Positions 17,283-25,987 of a DNA stretch of 62,594 nt are shown one piece after another. The DNA comes from Pseudomonadota bacterium (GTDB taxonomy: Bacteria; Pseudomonadota; Gammaproteobacteria; Burkholderiales; Burkholderiaceae_B): NCBI GenBank assembly GCA_023387815.1, contig JAEWHK010000007.1, positions 1 to 62,594 on the forward strand, written 5' to 3'. The notes beneath the pieces are model-generated. The model searched no databases. It saw only the letters and a list, made by a program, of their open reading frames with translations, and was not told the origin of the DNA. The stretch's first letter is position 1. Every line of letters starts with the position of its first letter. The translations under genes were made by a program, and so were the position numbers.

Positions 17283-18107
17283 TCATTTGTCAGTCTCGAA
17301 CGGTCCTAGCGCAGTAAAGGCGCCTCCCTGATAAACCGAGACAGGATCATCGCTGGCCGGTTTGGGCTGCTGCTCGACCTGTTCCCGGAATATTTCAGAG
17401 GAATCTTTCGCCACGAAGCCCAGATGCGCCGCCAGTCGATTGTCCCACCAGACACTCTCGTTGTCTGACATCCCATAGACAATGGTATGCCCCACTTCCG
17501 GTGTCTGCAGTCCGCAACGAATCAGTTCCGTCAGATCGCGTGCGCTGATCCAGGTATGCATCATGCGACGATCCTTGACGACAGGAAAGCACGAGCCAAT
17601 GCGAATGCTCACGGTCTCAATGCCGTAACGATCAAAATAGAAACTGGCCATTTCCTCGCCGTAAGCCTTGGACAAACCATAATACCCATCAGGTCTGCGG
17701 GGCACGCTGGCATCAATAGTTTCATCCTGACGGTAAAAACCAATGGCATGATTGGAACTGGCAAATATCACCCTTCTGACACCGTGTCTTCGCGCCCCTT
17801 CGTATATATGAAAGATGCCTTTGATATTGGCTTCAAGAATTTCCTCGAAAGGTCGTTCCACCGAAACGCCGCCCATGTGCACAATGGCATCGCAGCCAGC
17901 GACCAATTGATCGACGGCAGCTTTGTCGGCCAGATCGCAAAGCACCATCTCTTCATTTTCTTCCGCTTGGGGTCTCTCGGCCGGCGCGACCTTGTCTGAC
18001 AGCCGGATGGTTTGCGAATAGGGTTTGAGGGTCTGACGCAGCACCGTGCCCAGTCCGCCGGCAGCACCAGTCAGCAGAAGGCGTTTAAAAGGTTTTGTCT
18101 CTTGCAC
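17283..18107 (-). CDS. udh: Uronate dehydrogenase
   Basis: A 274-residue short-chain dehydrogenase/epimerase-fold protein closely resembling NAD-dependent uronate dehydrogenases of Pseudomonas and Agrobacterium: Rossmann motif TGAAGGLG at 13-20, SSNHAIGFYRQDETIDASVP, catalytic Y143-x3-K147 in YGLSK, then FYFDRYGIETVSIRIGSCFP and HTIVYGMSDNESVWWDNR. These enzymes oxidise D-glucuronate or D-galacturonate to the aldaro-1,4- or 1,5-lactone. It is the first gene of an operon with a full ABC importer. A later step enzyme (enolase-superfamily lactone cycloisomerase or dehydratase) is not in this operon, but candidates of that superfamily occur at 44115-45239. Confidence 0.88.
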   Translation of the reverse strand: MQETKPFKRLLLTGAAGGLGTVLRQTLKPYSQTIRLSDKVAPAERPQAEENEEMVLCDLADKAAVDQLVAGCDAIVHMGGVSVERPFEEILEANIKGIFHIYEGARRHGVRRVIFASSNHAIGFYRQDETIDASVPRRPDGYYGLSKAYGEEMASFYFDRYGIETVSIRIGSCFPVVKDRRMMHTWISARDLTELIRCGLQTPEVGHTIVYGMSDNESVWWDNRLAAHLGFVAKDSSEIFREQVEQQPKPASDDPVSVYQGGAFTALGPFETDK

Positions 18108-18245
18108 GAAAATTCCAGCCGAATTACAGGTTCATTGATGTCCACCATTGTTGTATGTTATCTGACATCCTGGAATTATCGTTTTCCCTGAAAATTATCA
18201 CAAATGAATTTCGGTGAAACTTATTTCATTCAGCATTGACGGAGT

Positions 18246-19061
18246 TCAGTGGACGGCTTCCAGAATCTTTTGCGCGCGCAGTAATAACGGCTTATCGATC
18301 AGCTTCCCGTCCACGGCAATCGCACCTGCACCCTGACTTTCAACAGCAGCAACAACTTTTTCTGCCCATATGATCTCATCAGCGCCTGGCGAGTAACCTG
18401 CATTCACGGTCTCAATCTGCAAAGGATGGATGCACAATTTCGCACCAAAGCCGAATTTCCTTGATTGAGACACATCGCTCGCCAATTGCGCTTCATTCCT
18501 GAAGTCAACTGTCACTCCATCGATAGGAGACGCCACTCCGGCAAGGCGCGATGCAAGCACCAGTGAAGTACGAACAAAATGCAAATGCTCGGCCTCTCCA
18601 GGAATACCTGCATCAATACAAAAATCTACCGAACCGAAAGCCAGCCGCGACACGCGTTGCACAGAGGCAATCTGACGGGCGGCATCCCATCCGCCTACCG
18701 TCTCAATCAGAGGAATCAGTTCCTGGGTGCCATTGAGCTTTTCGGCGAGAGCACTCAAAGTCTGCGCGTTCTCGGCTTTTGGCAACATGACGCCTGCAAT
18801 ATGCACAGATTGCAGCAGCTCGCAATCTTTTTTATACCAGTCCGTATTGACATCATTAATCCTTAGAAACAGGCGCGGTACAGCTTCTCGCAGGGTCATT
18901 CTCTCCAGCCAGTTCCGGATCGCCTGGCGCGCAGCATCCTTAGCGTCCGGCGCAACCGCGTCTTCCAGATCGAGAATGACGACATGCGCCTTCGTGGCCA
19001 ACGCCTTGTCAAAGCGCTCTTCACGATCGCCTGGTACAAACAAATAGCTTTTATCTTTCAT
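18246..19061 (-). CDS. HpcH/HpaI/CitE-family lyase, candidate citramalyl-CoA lyase
   Basis: A 271-residue CitE-type protein. Substrate- and metal-binding features: SYLFVPGDREERFDKAL (phosphate/CoA-binding Arg), VILDLEDAVAPDAKDAAR, LFLRINDVNTDWY, VMLPKAENAQ, the metal Glu in LIPLIETVGGWDAAR and the Asp in FGSVDFCIDAGI. CitE-like enzymes cleave malyl-CoA, citramalyl-CoA or related thioesters. The ATG is preceded by AGGAG and lies inside the end of the MFS gene (11-base overlap), so it is the last gene of the eight-gene operon. With a class III CoA-transferase and a MaoC hydratase in the same operon, citramalyl-CoA to acetyl-CoA plus pyruvate is the best guess, equivalent to Ccl. Confidence 0.88.
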   Translation of the reverse strand: MKDKSYLFVPGDREERFDKALATKAHVVILDLEDAVAPDAKDAARQAIRNWLERMTLREAVPRLFLRINDVNTDWYKKDCELLQSVHIAGVMLPKAENAQTLSALAEKLNGTQELIPLIETVGGWDAARQIASVQRVSRLAFGSVDFCIDAGIPGEAEHLHFVRTSLVLASRLAGVASPIDGVTVDFRNEAQLASDVSQSRKFGFGAKLCIHPLQIETVNAGYSPGADEIIWAEKVVAAVESQGAGAIAVDGKLIDKPLLLRAQKILEAVH

Positions 19062-20298
19062 TGGCGTCTCCTGTAAAATGCGGTCGGGTTCTGATTAGTA
19101 AAATGATGGACGCGATGGTAGGCAGCAGTAATGCCAGAAAGCCGTAACCAAAGCTGCCAGTAGCCTGCGAAATCAAACCGATAGCAGGTGGACCCACGAC
19201 AACACCCAGATAGGTCACAGCCAGTGTGCCACCGGTGACCGAACCCGATTTCCCCTCTGGCGCACGCTTGGCGACTTCAGCCAGATAAACACCATTCCAG
19301 CCGATAGCGGTCGCACCAAAACCTGCAAACACAATAATGATCCACCATTGGCTTGCATTCGCATCGATAAAGAACACGCCGATAGCGGACAGCAGCATGC
19401 CCGCGGCCAGCGCGAGCAATACGCTCCAGGTGGAGAAAAAGTTATCCGCCAGGTAACCCCACAATATGCGACCTATCACGCCCGCAGCCTGGGAAACCGA
19501 CAGAAAAACACCCGCCAGAACGAGGGATGTCCCTACTTCGTCGTGCAGCAAAGTGATGGCATATGTCATTAATGTCAATTGGCATACTGAAAAACAGAAA
19601 GAACAAATTGCCAGTGCTCTCAGGACTGGAATTTGAAAAATCATTCGCAATGCATCAGCAAATTCTGCACGAAACGATTTGCGCGCAACCGCTGCTTCAG
19701 GCTCCCAGGACCGGGGCGCCATGCACGACACCAGAGCACAGAGGAATAACACGACACCGATAATGCCCAGCGCGGCGCGCCAGCCTGCTATTTCCTGCAA
19801 AGTGGGCATGATCATCGCAGCCAGTACCCCTCCGAGAGGCACACCAGTCTGCTTGATCGAAAATGTCAGGCTGAGCCGATGCATCGGAGTATTCCTGATC
19901 AGAATCTGCGAACTGCAGGGTGTCACGGGGCCATAGCCAAGACCAATGAAAACACCGGCGAGTGCCAGCGTCGCAACAGAAGGAAAGAAAACAAAGAGGG
20001 CCACCCCCACCGCTGACGAGACAAGGCATAGCGCACTGAGTCTGATGGGACCCACGACAGTCAACATGGCGCCGGCGCTCAGACTGCTGGCCATGGCCGA
20101 CAGATACGCAATGGCAATGTAAAAACCAATATATGTGGCCGGTATCTGCAGTGTCGAAGACAAAACAGGTGCCATCACGGGCGGCACCAGCAGAATCATG
20201 GATGCCAGTGACTGGATGGTCAGCGTCAGCACCAGAACAAGCCAGGCCTGCCTGCCCGCTGCCGCGTCGGAAGAAAGTGTATGGGCGGTTTGAGTCAT
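19051..20298 (-). CDS. MFS transporter
   Basis: A 415-residue major facilitator with about twelve membrane helices. The segment between helices 2 and 3 (LTVVGPIRLSALCLVSSAVG) and GVFIGLGYGPVTPCSSQILI are typical, and a hydrophilic loop in the middle (APRSWEPEAAVARKSFRAEF) divides two six-helix halves. It lies between the GntR gene (21 bases upstream) and the CitE lyase, so it probably carries the acid degraded by this operon, or exports a product. The operon also encodes a Bug protein, so two separate systems may handle the same substrate. Confidence 0.9.
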   Translation of the reverse strand: MTQTAHTLSSDAAAGRQAWLVLVLTLTIQSLASMILLVPPVMAPVLSSTLQIPATYIGFYIAIAYLSAMASSLSAGAMLTVVGPIRLSALCLVSSAVGVALFVFFPSVATLALAGVFIGLGYGPVTPCSSQILIRNTPMHRLSLTFSIKQTGVPLGGVLAAMIMPTLQEIAGWRAALGIIGVVLFLCALVSCMAPRSWEPEAAVARKSFRAEFADALRMIFQIPVLRALAICSFCFSVCQLTLMTYAITLLHDEVGTSLVLAGVFLSVSQAAGVIGRILWGYLADNFFSTWSVLLALAAGMLLSAIGVFFIDANASQWWIIIVFAGFGATAIGWNGVYLAEVAKRAPEGKSGSVTGGTLAVTYLGVVVGPPAIGLISQATGSFGYGFLALLLPTIASIILLIRTRPHFTGDANER

Positions 20299-20319
20299 CG
20301 CCGACTCGCTGCTTTTGGA

Positions 20320-21099
20320 CTACGAGGCATCGACACGCCATTCCCGATTGAACACAGAATGATAGGAATAGCGATCGGCAACATGCGTACTAATCGTGAC
20401 TTCAATCAGCTCTCCCTTGCGATTCCGATATTTCCGCACAATCTTCAGACTTGGGCTGCCTGCCTTGGCCTGCAATTGGGTTGCATGTGCCCGCGACAGC
20501 GAGATTGCATGAATTTCCTGATCGACTGTGGCGACGGTTTCGCCAAACTGGTGCTCAATATTCGAGTGAATGGCTTCATGTTGCTCTCCCATGACGCCAC
20601 GAATGGATCGAAACGCAGGATGGATCCAGATTTCTGTCACGCAAATGGGTAACGGACTATCGGCCACAAACCGCTTGCCCTGCAGATGCAGCCAGGTTTC
20701 TCCGGCGGAGCCTTCGACAAGCCTGCTTTGTTCATCACTCAGGGACATGATTTCCTGTTTCTCAATGACAAGTGTGGTATCGGTGGCGTATTGATAAAGA
20801 TCGGAAATGCCCGCCATATTCTGGCTATAAGCACTACTGGCTTTGTTGGACACCACCTTGGTTCCGACGCCTGGCTGGCGCGTCACCAGGCCCGACTGCA
20901 CCAGTTTTTTCAAGGCCTCACGGGCAGTAAAACGACTGATGCCAAATTGTTTGCACAATTCCTGTTCGGTAGGCAGCAGGTCTCCCACCGCATACTTGCC
21001 ATCTACAATTTCAGCCACCAATGTTTTGGCCAGTTGCATGTATCGCGGCTGGCTGGTATTGAGCAACGAATCGTGAAAAGCGTCAGCTGACCGTACCAT
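20320..21099 (-). CDS. GntR-family regulator, HutC/UTRA type
   Basis: A 259-residue regulator. The N-terminal winged helix (about 20-90) reads YAVGDLLPTEQELCKQFGIS and SRFTAREALKKLVQSGLVTR, and the C-terminal half is a UTRA ligand-binding domain (LPICVTEIWIHPAFRSIRG; SLKIVRKYRNRKGELIEVTI). It is inside the operon, 51 bases after the CoA-transferase, so it would be autoregulated. The divergent promoter region upstream of the operon contains two copies of TRTCCGGACA (26498 and 26720), which fit the y-GT-N4-AC-r spacing of GntR operators and are its likely targets. Confidence 0.9.
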   Translation of the reverse strand: MVRSADAFHDSLLNTSQPRYMQLAKTLVAEIVDGKYAVGDLLPTEQELCKQFGISRFTAREALKKLVQSGLVTRQPGVGTKVVSNKASSAYSQNMAGISDLYQYATDTTLVIEKQEIMSLSDEQSRLVEGSAGETWLHLQGKRFVADSPLPICVTEIWIHPAFRSIRGVMGEQHEAIHSNIEHQFGETVATVDQEIHAISLSRAHATQLQAKAGSPSLKIVRKYRNRKGELIEVTISTHVADRYSYHSVFNREWRVDAS

Positions 21100-21150
21100 C
21101 TTTGTGCCTCAAAAAACTTCTATTATAGTAAGCTGACATCCGCATCTTTG

Positions 21151-22362
21151 CTAAATCACGTCGCTTTCCAGGAAAGACTGAATCTGCGAATCACTGTATC
21201 CGATTTCACTGAGCAGTGCCTGATTGTCCTGCCCCATCGCGGGTGCCGGCCGTAGCGGATGTTCGCCTGCCCGTACCGGCGAAGCAATGACCCGAACCTG
21301 GGCCGTCGGGTGCGCCAATTCCAGAATACGCCCCTGTTCATGTATGAAATCGTTGTCGAGTGCCTGCGCCACATCGTAAACCGGGGCAGCAGGTACCTTT
21401 CCTGCGAAGCGAGCCATCCATTCCTGCGTTGTCTGTGCAGCAAGCACAGCTTCCAGATCCTGCTTAAGCTGATCCCTGTTTTTCAGGCGGCTCTTGAAAT
21501 CGCAATAATGTTCGCTGGAAATCCAGTCGGGTCGCTCAATTGCCTTGCATAACGTGCCCCAGAATTTTTCCTTGTTGCACATGAGAAATACCCATCCATC
21601 TGCCGTTCTGTATAACTGACTGGGCGTCAGGGATGGGTGGCTGGAAAACGGCTCGCGTTTGAGTGAAAATCCTTCGTTCAGATACCACGTGCCAACGTAG
21701 GCAAGGTTATGAACGGCCACATCATACAGACTCACATCAATATCACGACCGACGCCAGTAGCGCGGGCACCCAGAATACCTGCCAGTAAACCCATAGCCG
21801 CCGTCGTACCCGTCATCAAATCGATAATGGATAACCCCATCCGACTGGGCGGGCCATCGGGCTCTCCCGTGAGCGAGAGGTAACCCGCCTCTGCCTGCAT
21901 CAGGTAATCGTACCCCGGCCAGGCCTTACGGCTTCCTTGTCGACCATAAGCCGACAGATGACCGCATACCAATTGCGGATTCAGGTGTTTAAGGTCATCG
22001 TAGGTCAACCCCAGCTTTTCCGGCAGATCTCCTCGCAGATTATTAAAAACGGCAGCAGCATTCTTTACCAGTTTATGGAGTATTTCAACTCCCTGCTCCG
22101 ACTTCAGATTCAATGTCAGGCTTTTCTTATTGCGATTGAATGACTGGTAAAAGTGACTGTCATTCTCCTCAAAATAATACGGTCCGACGTGCCGACCCAC
22201 GTCTCCGCCATCGGCACGATTCTCTATTTTGATGATCTCTGCGCCGAGATCCGCGAGATGCTGGGTACCAAACGGACCCGCACCATATTGTTCAACTGCA
22301 ATAATTCGTATGCCAGTCAATGGAAGCGCGCTTTTTGACGCATCCTGCGTTGTGCCACTCAT
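21151..22362 (-). CDS. Class III CoA-transferase, candidate itaconate/mesaconate CoA-transferase
   Basis: A 403-residue CaiB/BaiF protein: LTGIRIIAVEQYGAGPFGTQ near the N-terminus, LGAEIIKIENRADGGDVGRH, GYDYLMQAEAGYLSLTGEPD, and the probable catalytic Asp in LSIIDLMTGTTA. The start overlaps the end of the acyl-CoA dehydrogenase gene by four bases. In the itaconate pathway Ict, a class III transferase, moves CoA from succinyl-CoA to itaconate; together with the MaoC hydratase and CitE lyase in this operon that is the favoured role, but a mesaconate or methylsuccinate transferase would look the same. Confidence 0.92.
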   Translation of the reverse strand: MSGTTQDASKSALPLTGIRIIAVEQYGAGPFGTQHLADLGAEIIKIENRADGGDVGRHVGPYYFEENDSHFYQSFNRNKKSLTLNLKSEQGVEILHKLVKNAAAVFNNLRGDLPEKLGLTYDDLKHLNPQLVCGHLSAYGRQGSRKAWPGYDYLMQAEAGYLSLTGEPDGPPSRMGLSIIDLMTGTTAAMGLLAGILGARATGVGRDIDVSLYDVAVHNLAYVGTWYLNEGFSLKREPFSSHPSLTPSQLYRTADGWVFLMCNKEKFWGTLCKAIERPDWISSEHYCDFKSRLKNRDQLKQDLEAVLAAQTTQEWMARFAGKVPAAPVYDVAQALDNDFIHEQGRILELAHPTAQVRVIASPVRAGEHPLRPAPAMGQDNQALLSEIGYSDSQIQSFLESDVI

Positions 22363-23522
22363 ACCCGGTTCCTCTCAATCATCTGTTTCGCGATAATGAT
22401 TCGCTGCATCTCGTTGGTACCTTCTCCGATTAACAGAAGAGGCGCGTCACGGTAGAGACGTTCTACGTTATATTCCTTGGAATAACCATAACCGCCAAAG
22501 ATGCGCATTGCCTCCAGCGAATTCTCCATTCCTGCCTCGGTCGCAAAATACTTTGCCATGCCGGCCTCAGCATCGCACCGCTCGCCTTTATCATAGGCAG
22601 CAGCAGCCGAATAAACCAGAAGCCGCGATGCTTCAGTACGAGTTGCCATTTCCCCCAATTTCAGTTGTATAGCCTGATGTTCACAAATGGGCTTTCCGAA
22701 AGTCTTGCGCGTCTGCGAATAGGACAGCGCCTCTGTCAGTGCCGCCTGTGCTACACCCAGACCACGCGCTGCAACGTTGATTCGTCCCAGCTCCAGGCCA
22801 TTCAAGATCTGCTGCAGTCCCTTGCCCTCTACTGCACCGATCAGTCGCGACGCGTCCACTTCATAGTCATCGAAATTCAGCGCGCAAGTATCAATTCCTT
22901 TGTATCCGAGTTTTTCCAGCTTCTTGCTCACGACAAATCCTTTGCCCTTTTCTGCGATCAACAGACTCATGCCACGATGCCGCGGCGAGGCTTGAGGATC
23001 AGTCTTCACAAGCAGAGCAAGACAATTGCCGTACATGCTATTGGTGATCCACATCTTCGAGCCATTGACAATATATTTGTCACCCACCCGACGCGCGACA
23101 GTTCTGATCGCCTGCAAGTCTGTGCCACAGTCAGGTTCGGTCAATCCGACTCCGCCGCGGAGCTCACCTGTAGCAAATCGTGGCAAAAAGGTTCGCTTCT
23201 GCTCTTCGGTGCCATTGCGCTGAACCGTCATGGCCATAATCACATGTGAATTGATAATCCCCGAAATAGACATCCACACAGCGGACATGCGTTCAATGAT
23301 TTTTGCGTAAGTGACCGTAGACAAACCCAGGCCGCCATATTCAGGTGAAATCAGACACCCGAAGAGGCCCATCTCTTTCATTTTCTCCACGATTTCTTCG
23401 GGATAGATATCGTCATGCTCCAGCTTTTGAACATGCGGCTGAACCTCGACGGCCAGAAAGCGATCCAGCATATCCAGAATCAACTGCTCCTGTTCTATGT
23501 CATATGTATCGATTGCGTGCAT
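22359..23522 (-). CDS. Acyl-CoA dehydrogenase
   Basis: A 387-residue flavoprotein of normal length. Motifs: GVGLTEPDCGTDLQAIRTVA (FAD/substrate), KMWITNSMYGNCLALLVKTD, QTRKTFGKPICEHQAIQLKL, and MRIFGGYGYSKEYNVERLYR. The C-terminal active-site loop reads LLLIGEGTNEMQRIII, with the Glu of GEGTNE at the usual catalytic position. It starts on the last base of the MmgE/PrpD stop (TAATG) and overlaps the CoA-transferase by four bases. Clusters for itaconate use in Pseudomonas also carry an acyl-CoA dehydrogenase of unproven role; it may oxidise methylsuccinyl-CoA to mesaconyl-CoA or process another C5 thioester. Confidence 0.93.
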   Translation of the reverse strand: MHAIDTYDIEQEQLILDMLDRFLAVEVQPHVQKLEHDDIYPEEIVEKMKEMGLFGCLISPEYGGLGLSTVTYAKIIERMSAVWMSISGIINSHVIMAMTVQRNGTEEQKRTFLPRFATGELRGGVGLTEPDCGTDLQAIRTVARRVGDKYIVNGSKMWITNSMYGNCLALLVKTDPQASPRHRGMSLLIAEKGKGFVVSKKLEKLGYKGIDTCALNFDDYEVDASRLIGAVEGKGLQQILNGLELGRINVAARGLGVAQAALTEALSYSQTRKTFGKPICEHQAIQLKLGEMATRTEASRLLVYSAAAAYDKGERCDAEAGMAKYFATEAGMENSLEAMRIFGGYGYSKEYNVERLYRDAPLLLIGEGTNEMQRIIIAKQMIERNRV

Positions 23523-24907
23523 TACTTCTTCTCTCCCTTGCTCATGGCGTCCAGCAGTTGGCGAGCATCATTTTTTTCGATATTTTGAAACACATCCTGA
23601 ATTCGGGAGACGGCGTTCGCGTTCAGAACGGTTGCCGCATTCTCCTGAAACTTTGTCACAATCTCGTTGTTGCTGATGGGCCGCGTATCTGCGCCACGGT
23701 TGATATGTTCCCGATGCGAGCGCGTGCTGCCATCCTTCAGTTCCACAATCACTTCGCCTGAATAGTATTTTGGAAAATCCGCTTTCGGATCGGCCACGCT
23801 TTCCACTTTTTCTGCTATGGCAAGTGTGGTTGCATCTGTGTATGCGGACTCTTCAAGTGCATCCAGCCCGAAGCGACCATAGCGCAGTCCGGTTGCAACG
23901 GAGTACGGGATACTGAACTGCGCCTCGTAGGCATTGGCTGGTTTCTTCTTGTTTTCGACTGGTTCGCATACGGTCTTCATAACGCCTGCGGGTACTTTTG
24001 CAACGATTTTTGCGATCTGTTCCAACGCCAGGTCTTTGTGAAGAATTGCAGCAGCATCTGCACTTGCGTGGGTGAAATGGCAGGCAGGAATCGGCTTGAC
24101 CGCCACGTTCATCAATTCCCATTTCTCGCCGATGCTGTCGATATCCTCCTGCAGACCGCTCAACTGAAATGCCTTACCCAAATGACTGGCGAACAGACCG
24201 AAGCGACCTTCGTATGTTTCCCGCGGCCCAATGAACCCGTTTTTCGCCAGCGTGGCTGCGGTAATCGCGCATTGCGCCGCCCAGCCCGGATGTATACGCT
24301 TAGTCCAGGCCCCATCCTGCAGAAATTCCATGCTGCCGGCAGCAAAAGACAGCGTAATGCCTTGGGCGTGAGTCAATTGCTCTTCGCTCAGGCCAAGTAA
24401 CCAGCCTGCAGCTGCAGTACAACCAAATGCGCCAATCAGTCCTGTAGGATGAAATCCCACCTGATGAAACTCACCGCGCGCGGCTGCCCCTAGCCTTGTG
24501 GACACCTCAATCGCCAGAATGTAGGCCGTGAGGAGCTCTGCTCCCGATTTCTTATGGGTGTAGCCCAGTGCAGTTACTGCAGTGGCGGCAGACGCTGTTG
24601 CGTGAATAATGCCGTTAGGGTGCGTATCATCGTAATCGAGTCCATGGATCAGCAGTCCGTTCATAATGGCAGCATCCCGCGTGGGCAGACTTGTGTCCAT
24701 CCCTACAACGGGAACACTGGCAGCCGAACCTTCGGACAGCGCGAGCAACCCATCGAGTGTGTGTCTTGCGAAATCAAACCGGGTCGAGGGAAACGCGATC
24801 CCAAATGCGTCCAGCATCAGATGCTTCGCCCGTTCACGCACTTCCTGCGGAATACTCTCGTATGTAAAATTTAGCGCCTTGCTGCTGATCGTCTGTGAAA
24901 TTGTCAT
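23522..24907 (-). CDS. MmgE/PrpD-family protein (2-methylcitrate dehydratase / cis-aconitate decarboxylase superfamily)
   Basis: A 461-residue protein. Upstream in-frame starts exist at 24937 and 24910, but AAGGAGG lies five bases before the ATG at 24907. Family features: FDFARHTLDGLLALSEGSAA, NGLLIHGLDYDDTHPNGIIH with the conserved active-site region, and HPGWAAQCAITAATLAKNGF. PrpD dehydrates 2-methylcitrate, and the same fold includes eukaryotic cis-aconitate decarboxylase, which makes itaconate. A member of this family occurs next to the itaconate genes in Pseudomonas aeruginosa, which is why it is notable here. It may act as a hydratase, dehydratase, isomerase or decarboxylase on a C5-C6 di- or tricarboxylate. 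No prpB or prpC gene is nearby, arguing against a plain methylcitrate cycle. Confidence 0.9.
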   Translation of the reverse strand: MTISQTISSKALNFTYESIPQEVRERAKHLMLDAFGIAFPSTRFDFARHTLDGLLALSEGSAASVPVVGMDTSLPTRDAAIMNGLLIHGLDYDDTHPNGIIHATASAATAVTALGYTHKKSGAELLTAYILAIEVSTRLGAAARGEFHQVGFHPTGLIGAFGCTAAAGWLLGLSEEQLTHAQGITLSFAAGSMEFLQDGAWTKRIHPGWAAQCAITAATLAKNGFIGPRETYEGRFGLFASHLGKAFQLSGLQEDIDSIGEKWELMNVAVKPIPACHFTHASADAAAILHKDLALEQIAKIVAKVPAGVMKTVCEPVENKKKPANAYEAQFSIPYSVATGLRYGRFGLDALEESAYTDATTLAIAEKVESVADPKADFPKYYSGEVIVELKDGSTRSHREHINRGADTRPISNNEIVTKFQENAATVLNANAVSRIQDVFQNIEKNDARQLLDAMSKGEKK

Positions 24908-24920
24908 CATCGCCTCCTTT

Positions 24921-25889
24921 TCAGTTAACTTTCGCACCGGAAACGTCCACGGCTACTTTCCATTTTTTAATCTCATCTGCAATATATTGACGGAATGCCT
25001 GTGGATTTTTCAGCACCGCCTCAGACCCGAGACCCTGAAGCACTTTGATGTTCTCGGGTGTTTTCCAGCTACGTTCAAGGGCCTTGTATAGCGTATCGAT
25101 GATTTCTGGCGGCGTTCCCTTGGGAGCAGCAAGCCCGACCCACGCAGGTGTGGCCAGTTCTCCAATACCTGCCTCCTGTGCAGTTGGCACATTCGGCACT
25201 GCCGCATTACGTTTGTCATTAAGCGTGGCAAGTACGCGGATATCACCTCGTCGTGCCACTGGTAACAATGCCGGACCCGTATCCACCATCGCCTGAACAT
25301 GACCGCCGATCAGGTCTGCTACAGCCGGCGGGCTTCCTTTATAGGGAACATGACGAATGTCCATGTCCTGGCTATGCTTGAGCAGTTCCATTGCCAGATG
25401 ACTTGTCACTCCGCTGCCCGCCGAACCATAGTTCAGCGCACCCGGCTTGCTTTTGACATAATTCACGAACTCTGCAGCGGTATTTACCGGAAGCTTTGCG
25501 TTCACTGCCAGAAACAGGGGTACTTCAGACAATTCAGTCACAGGCGCAATATCGCGTAGCGGGTCGTAGGCCAGATTCGTATACAGACTCGGATTGATGG
25601 CCAGAGGCCCACTGGAGGTGACCAGCAAGGTATATCCATCGGGAGCTGCTCGTACTACATCCATCGCTCCAATAATGCCTGATGCGCCCGGCTTGTTCTC
25701 TACATAGACCGACTGTTTCAAAGACGACTCCAGTGCCTTGGCAGCCAATCGCGCAACAATGTCGGTTGCCTGCCCTGCCGGAAATCCCACGATAATTCGG
25801 ATTGGTTTCTCCGGATAGGCGGCAAAAGCTGGCACTGCCGGCGCCCACATCAGCAGCGCAAGCGCTGCAGTAAATAATTTTTGTCTCAT
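24921..25889 (-). CDS. Bug-type tripartite tricarboxylate receptor
   Basis: A 322-residue periplasmic binding protein with a signal peptide (FTAALALLMWAPAVPAFA) and mature start YPEKPIRIIVGFPAGQATD. Other family segments: NKPGASGIIGAMDVVRAAPD, NYGSAGSGVTSHLAMELLKH and HVPYKGSPPAVADLIGGHVQ. It is second in the operon after the MaoC gene and ends 13 bases before the MmgE/PrpD start. Bug proteins often bind dicarboxylates, which fits an itaconate- or mesaconate-type substrate. No permease of the TctAB type is present in the operon; the MFS gene may be the transporter. Confidence 0.94.
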   Translation of the reverse strand: MRQKLFTAALALLMWAPAVPAFAAYPEKPIRIIVGFPAGQATDIVARLAAKALESSLKQSVYVENKPGASGIIGAMDVVRAAPDGYTLLVTSSGPLAINPSLYTNLAYDPLRDIAPVTELSEVPLFLAVNAKLPVNTAAEFVNYVKSKPGALNYGSAGSGVTSHLAMELLKHSQDMDIRHVPYKGSPPAVADLIGGHVQAMVDTGPALLPVARRGDIRVLATLNDKRNAAVPNVPTAQEAGIGELATPAWVGLAAPKGTPPEIIDTLYKALERSWKTPENIKVLQGLGSEAVLKNPQAFRQYIADEIKKWKVAVDVSGAKVN

Positions 25890-25987
25890 CTCTACCCTTT
25901 TTTTTGTGTCAACGGCTGCGCTCTTCTGAATTTCACAACCGTAATTACGGCGATTTCCGATGTGTCCCGGGCTGCCGTGATGTGGGA

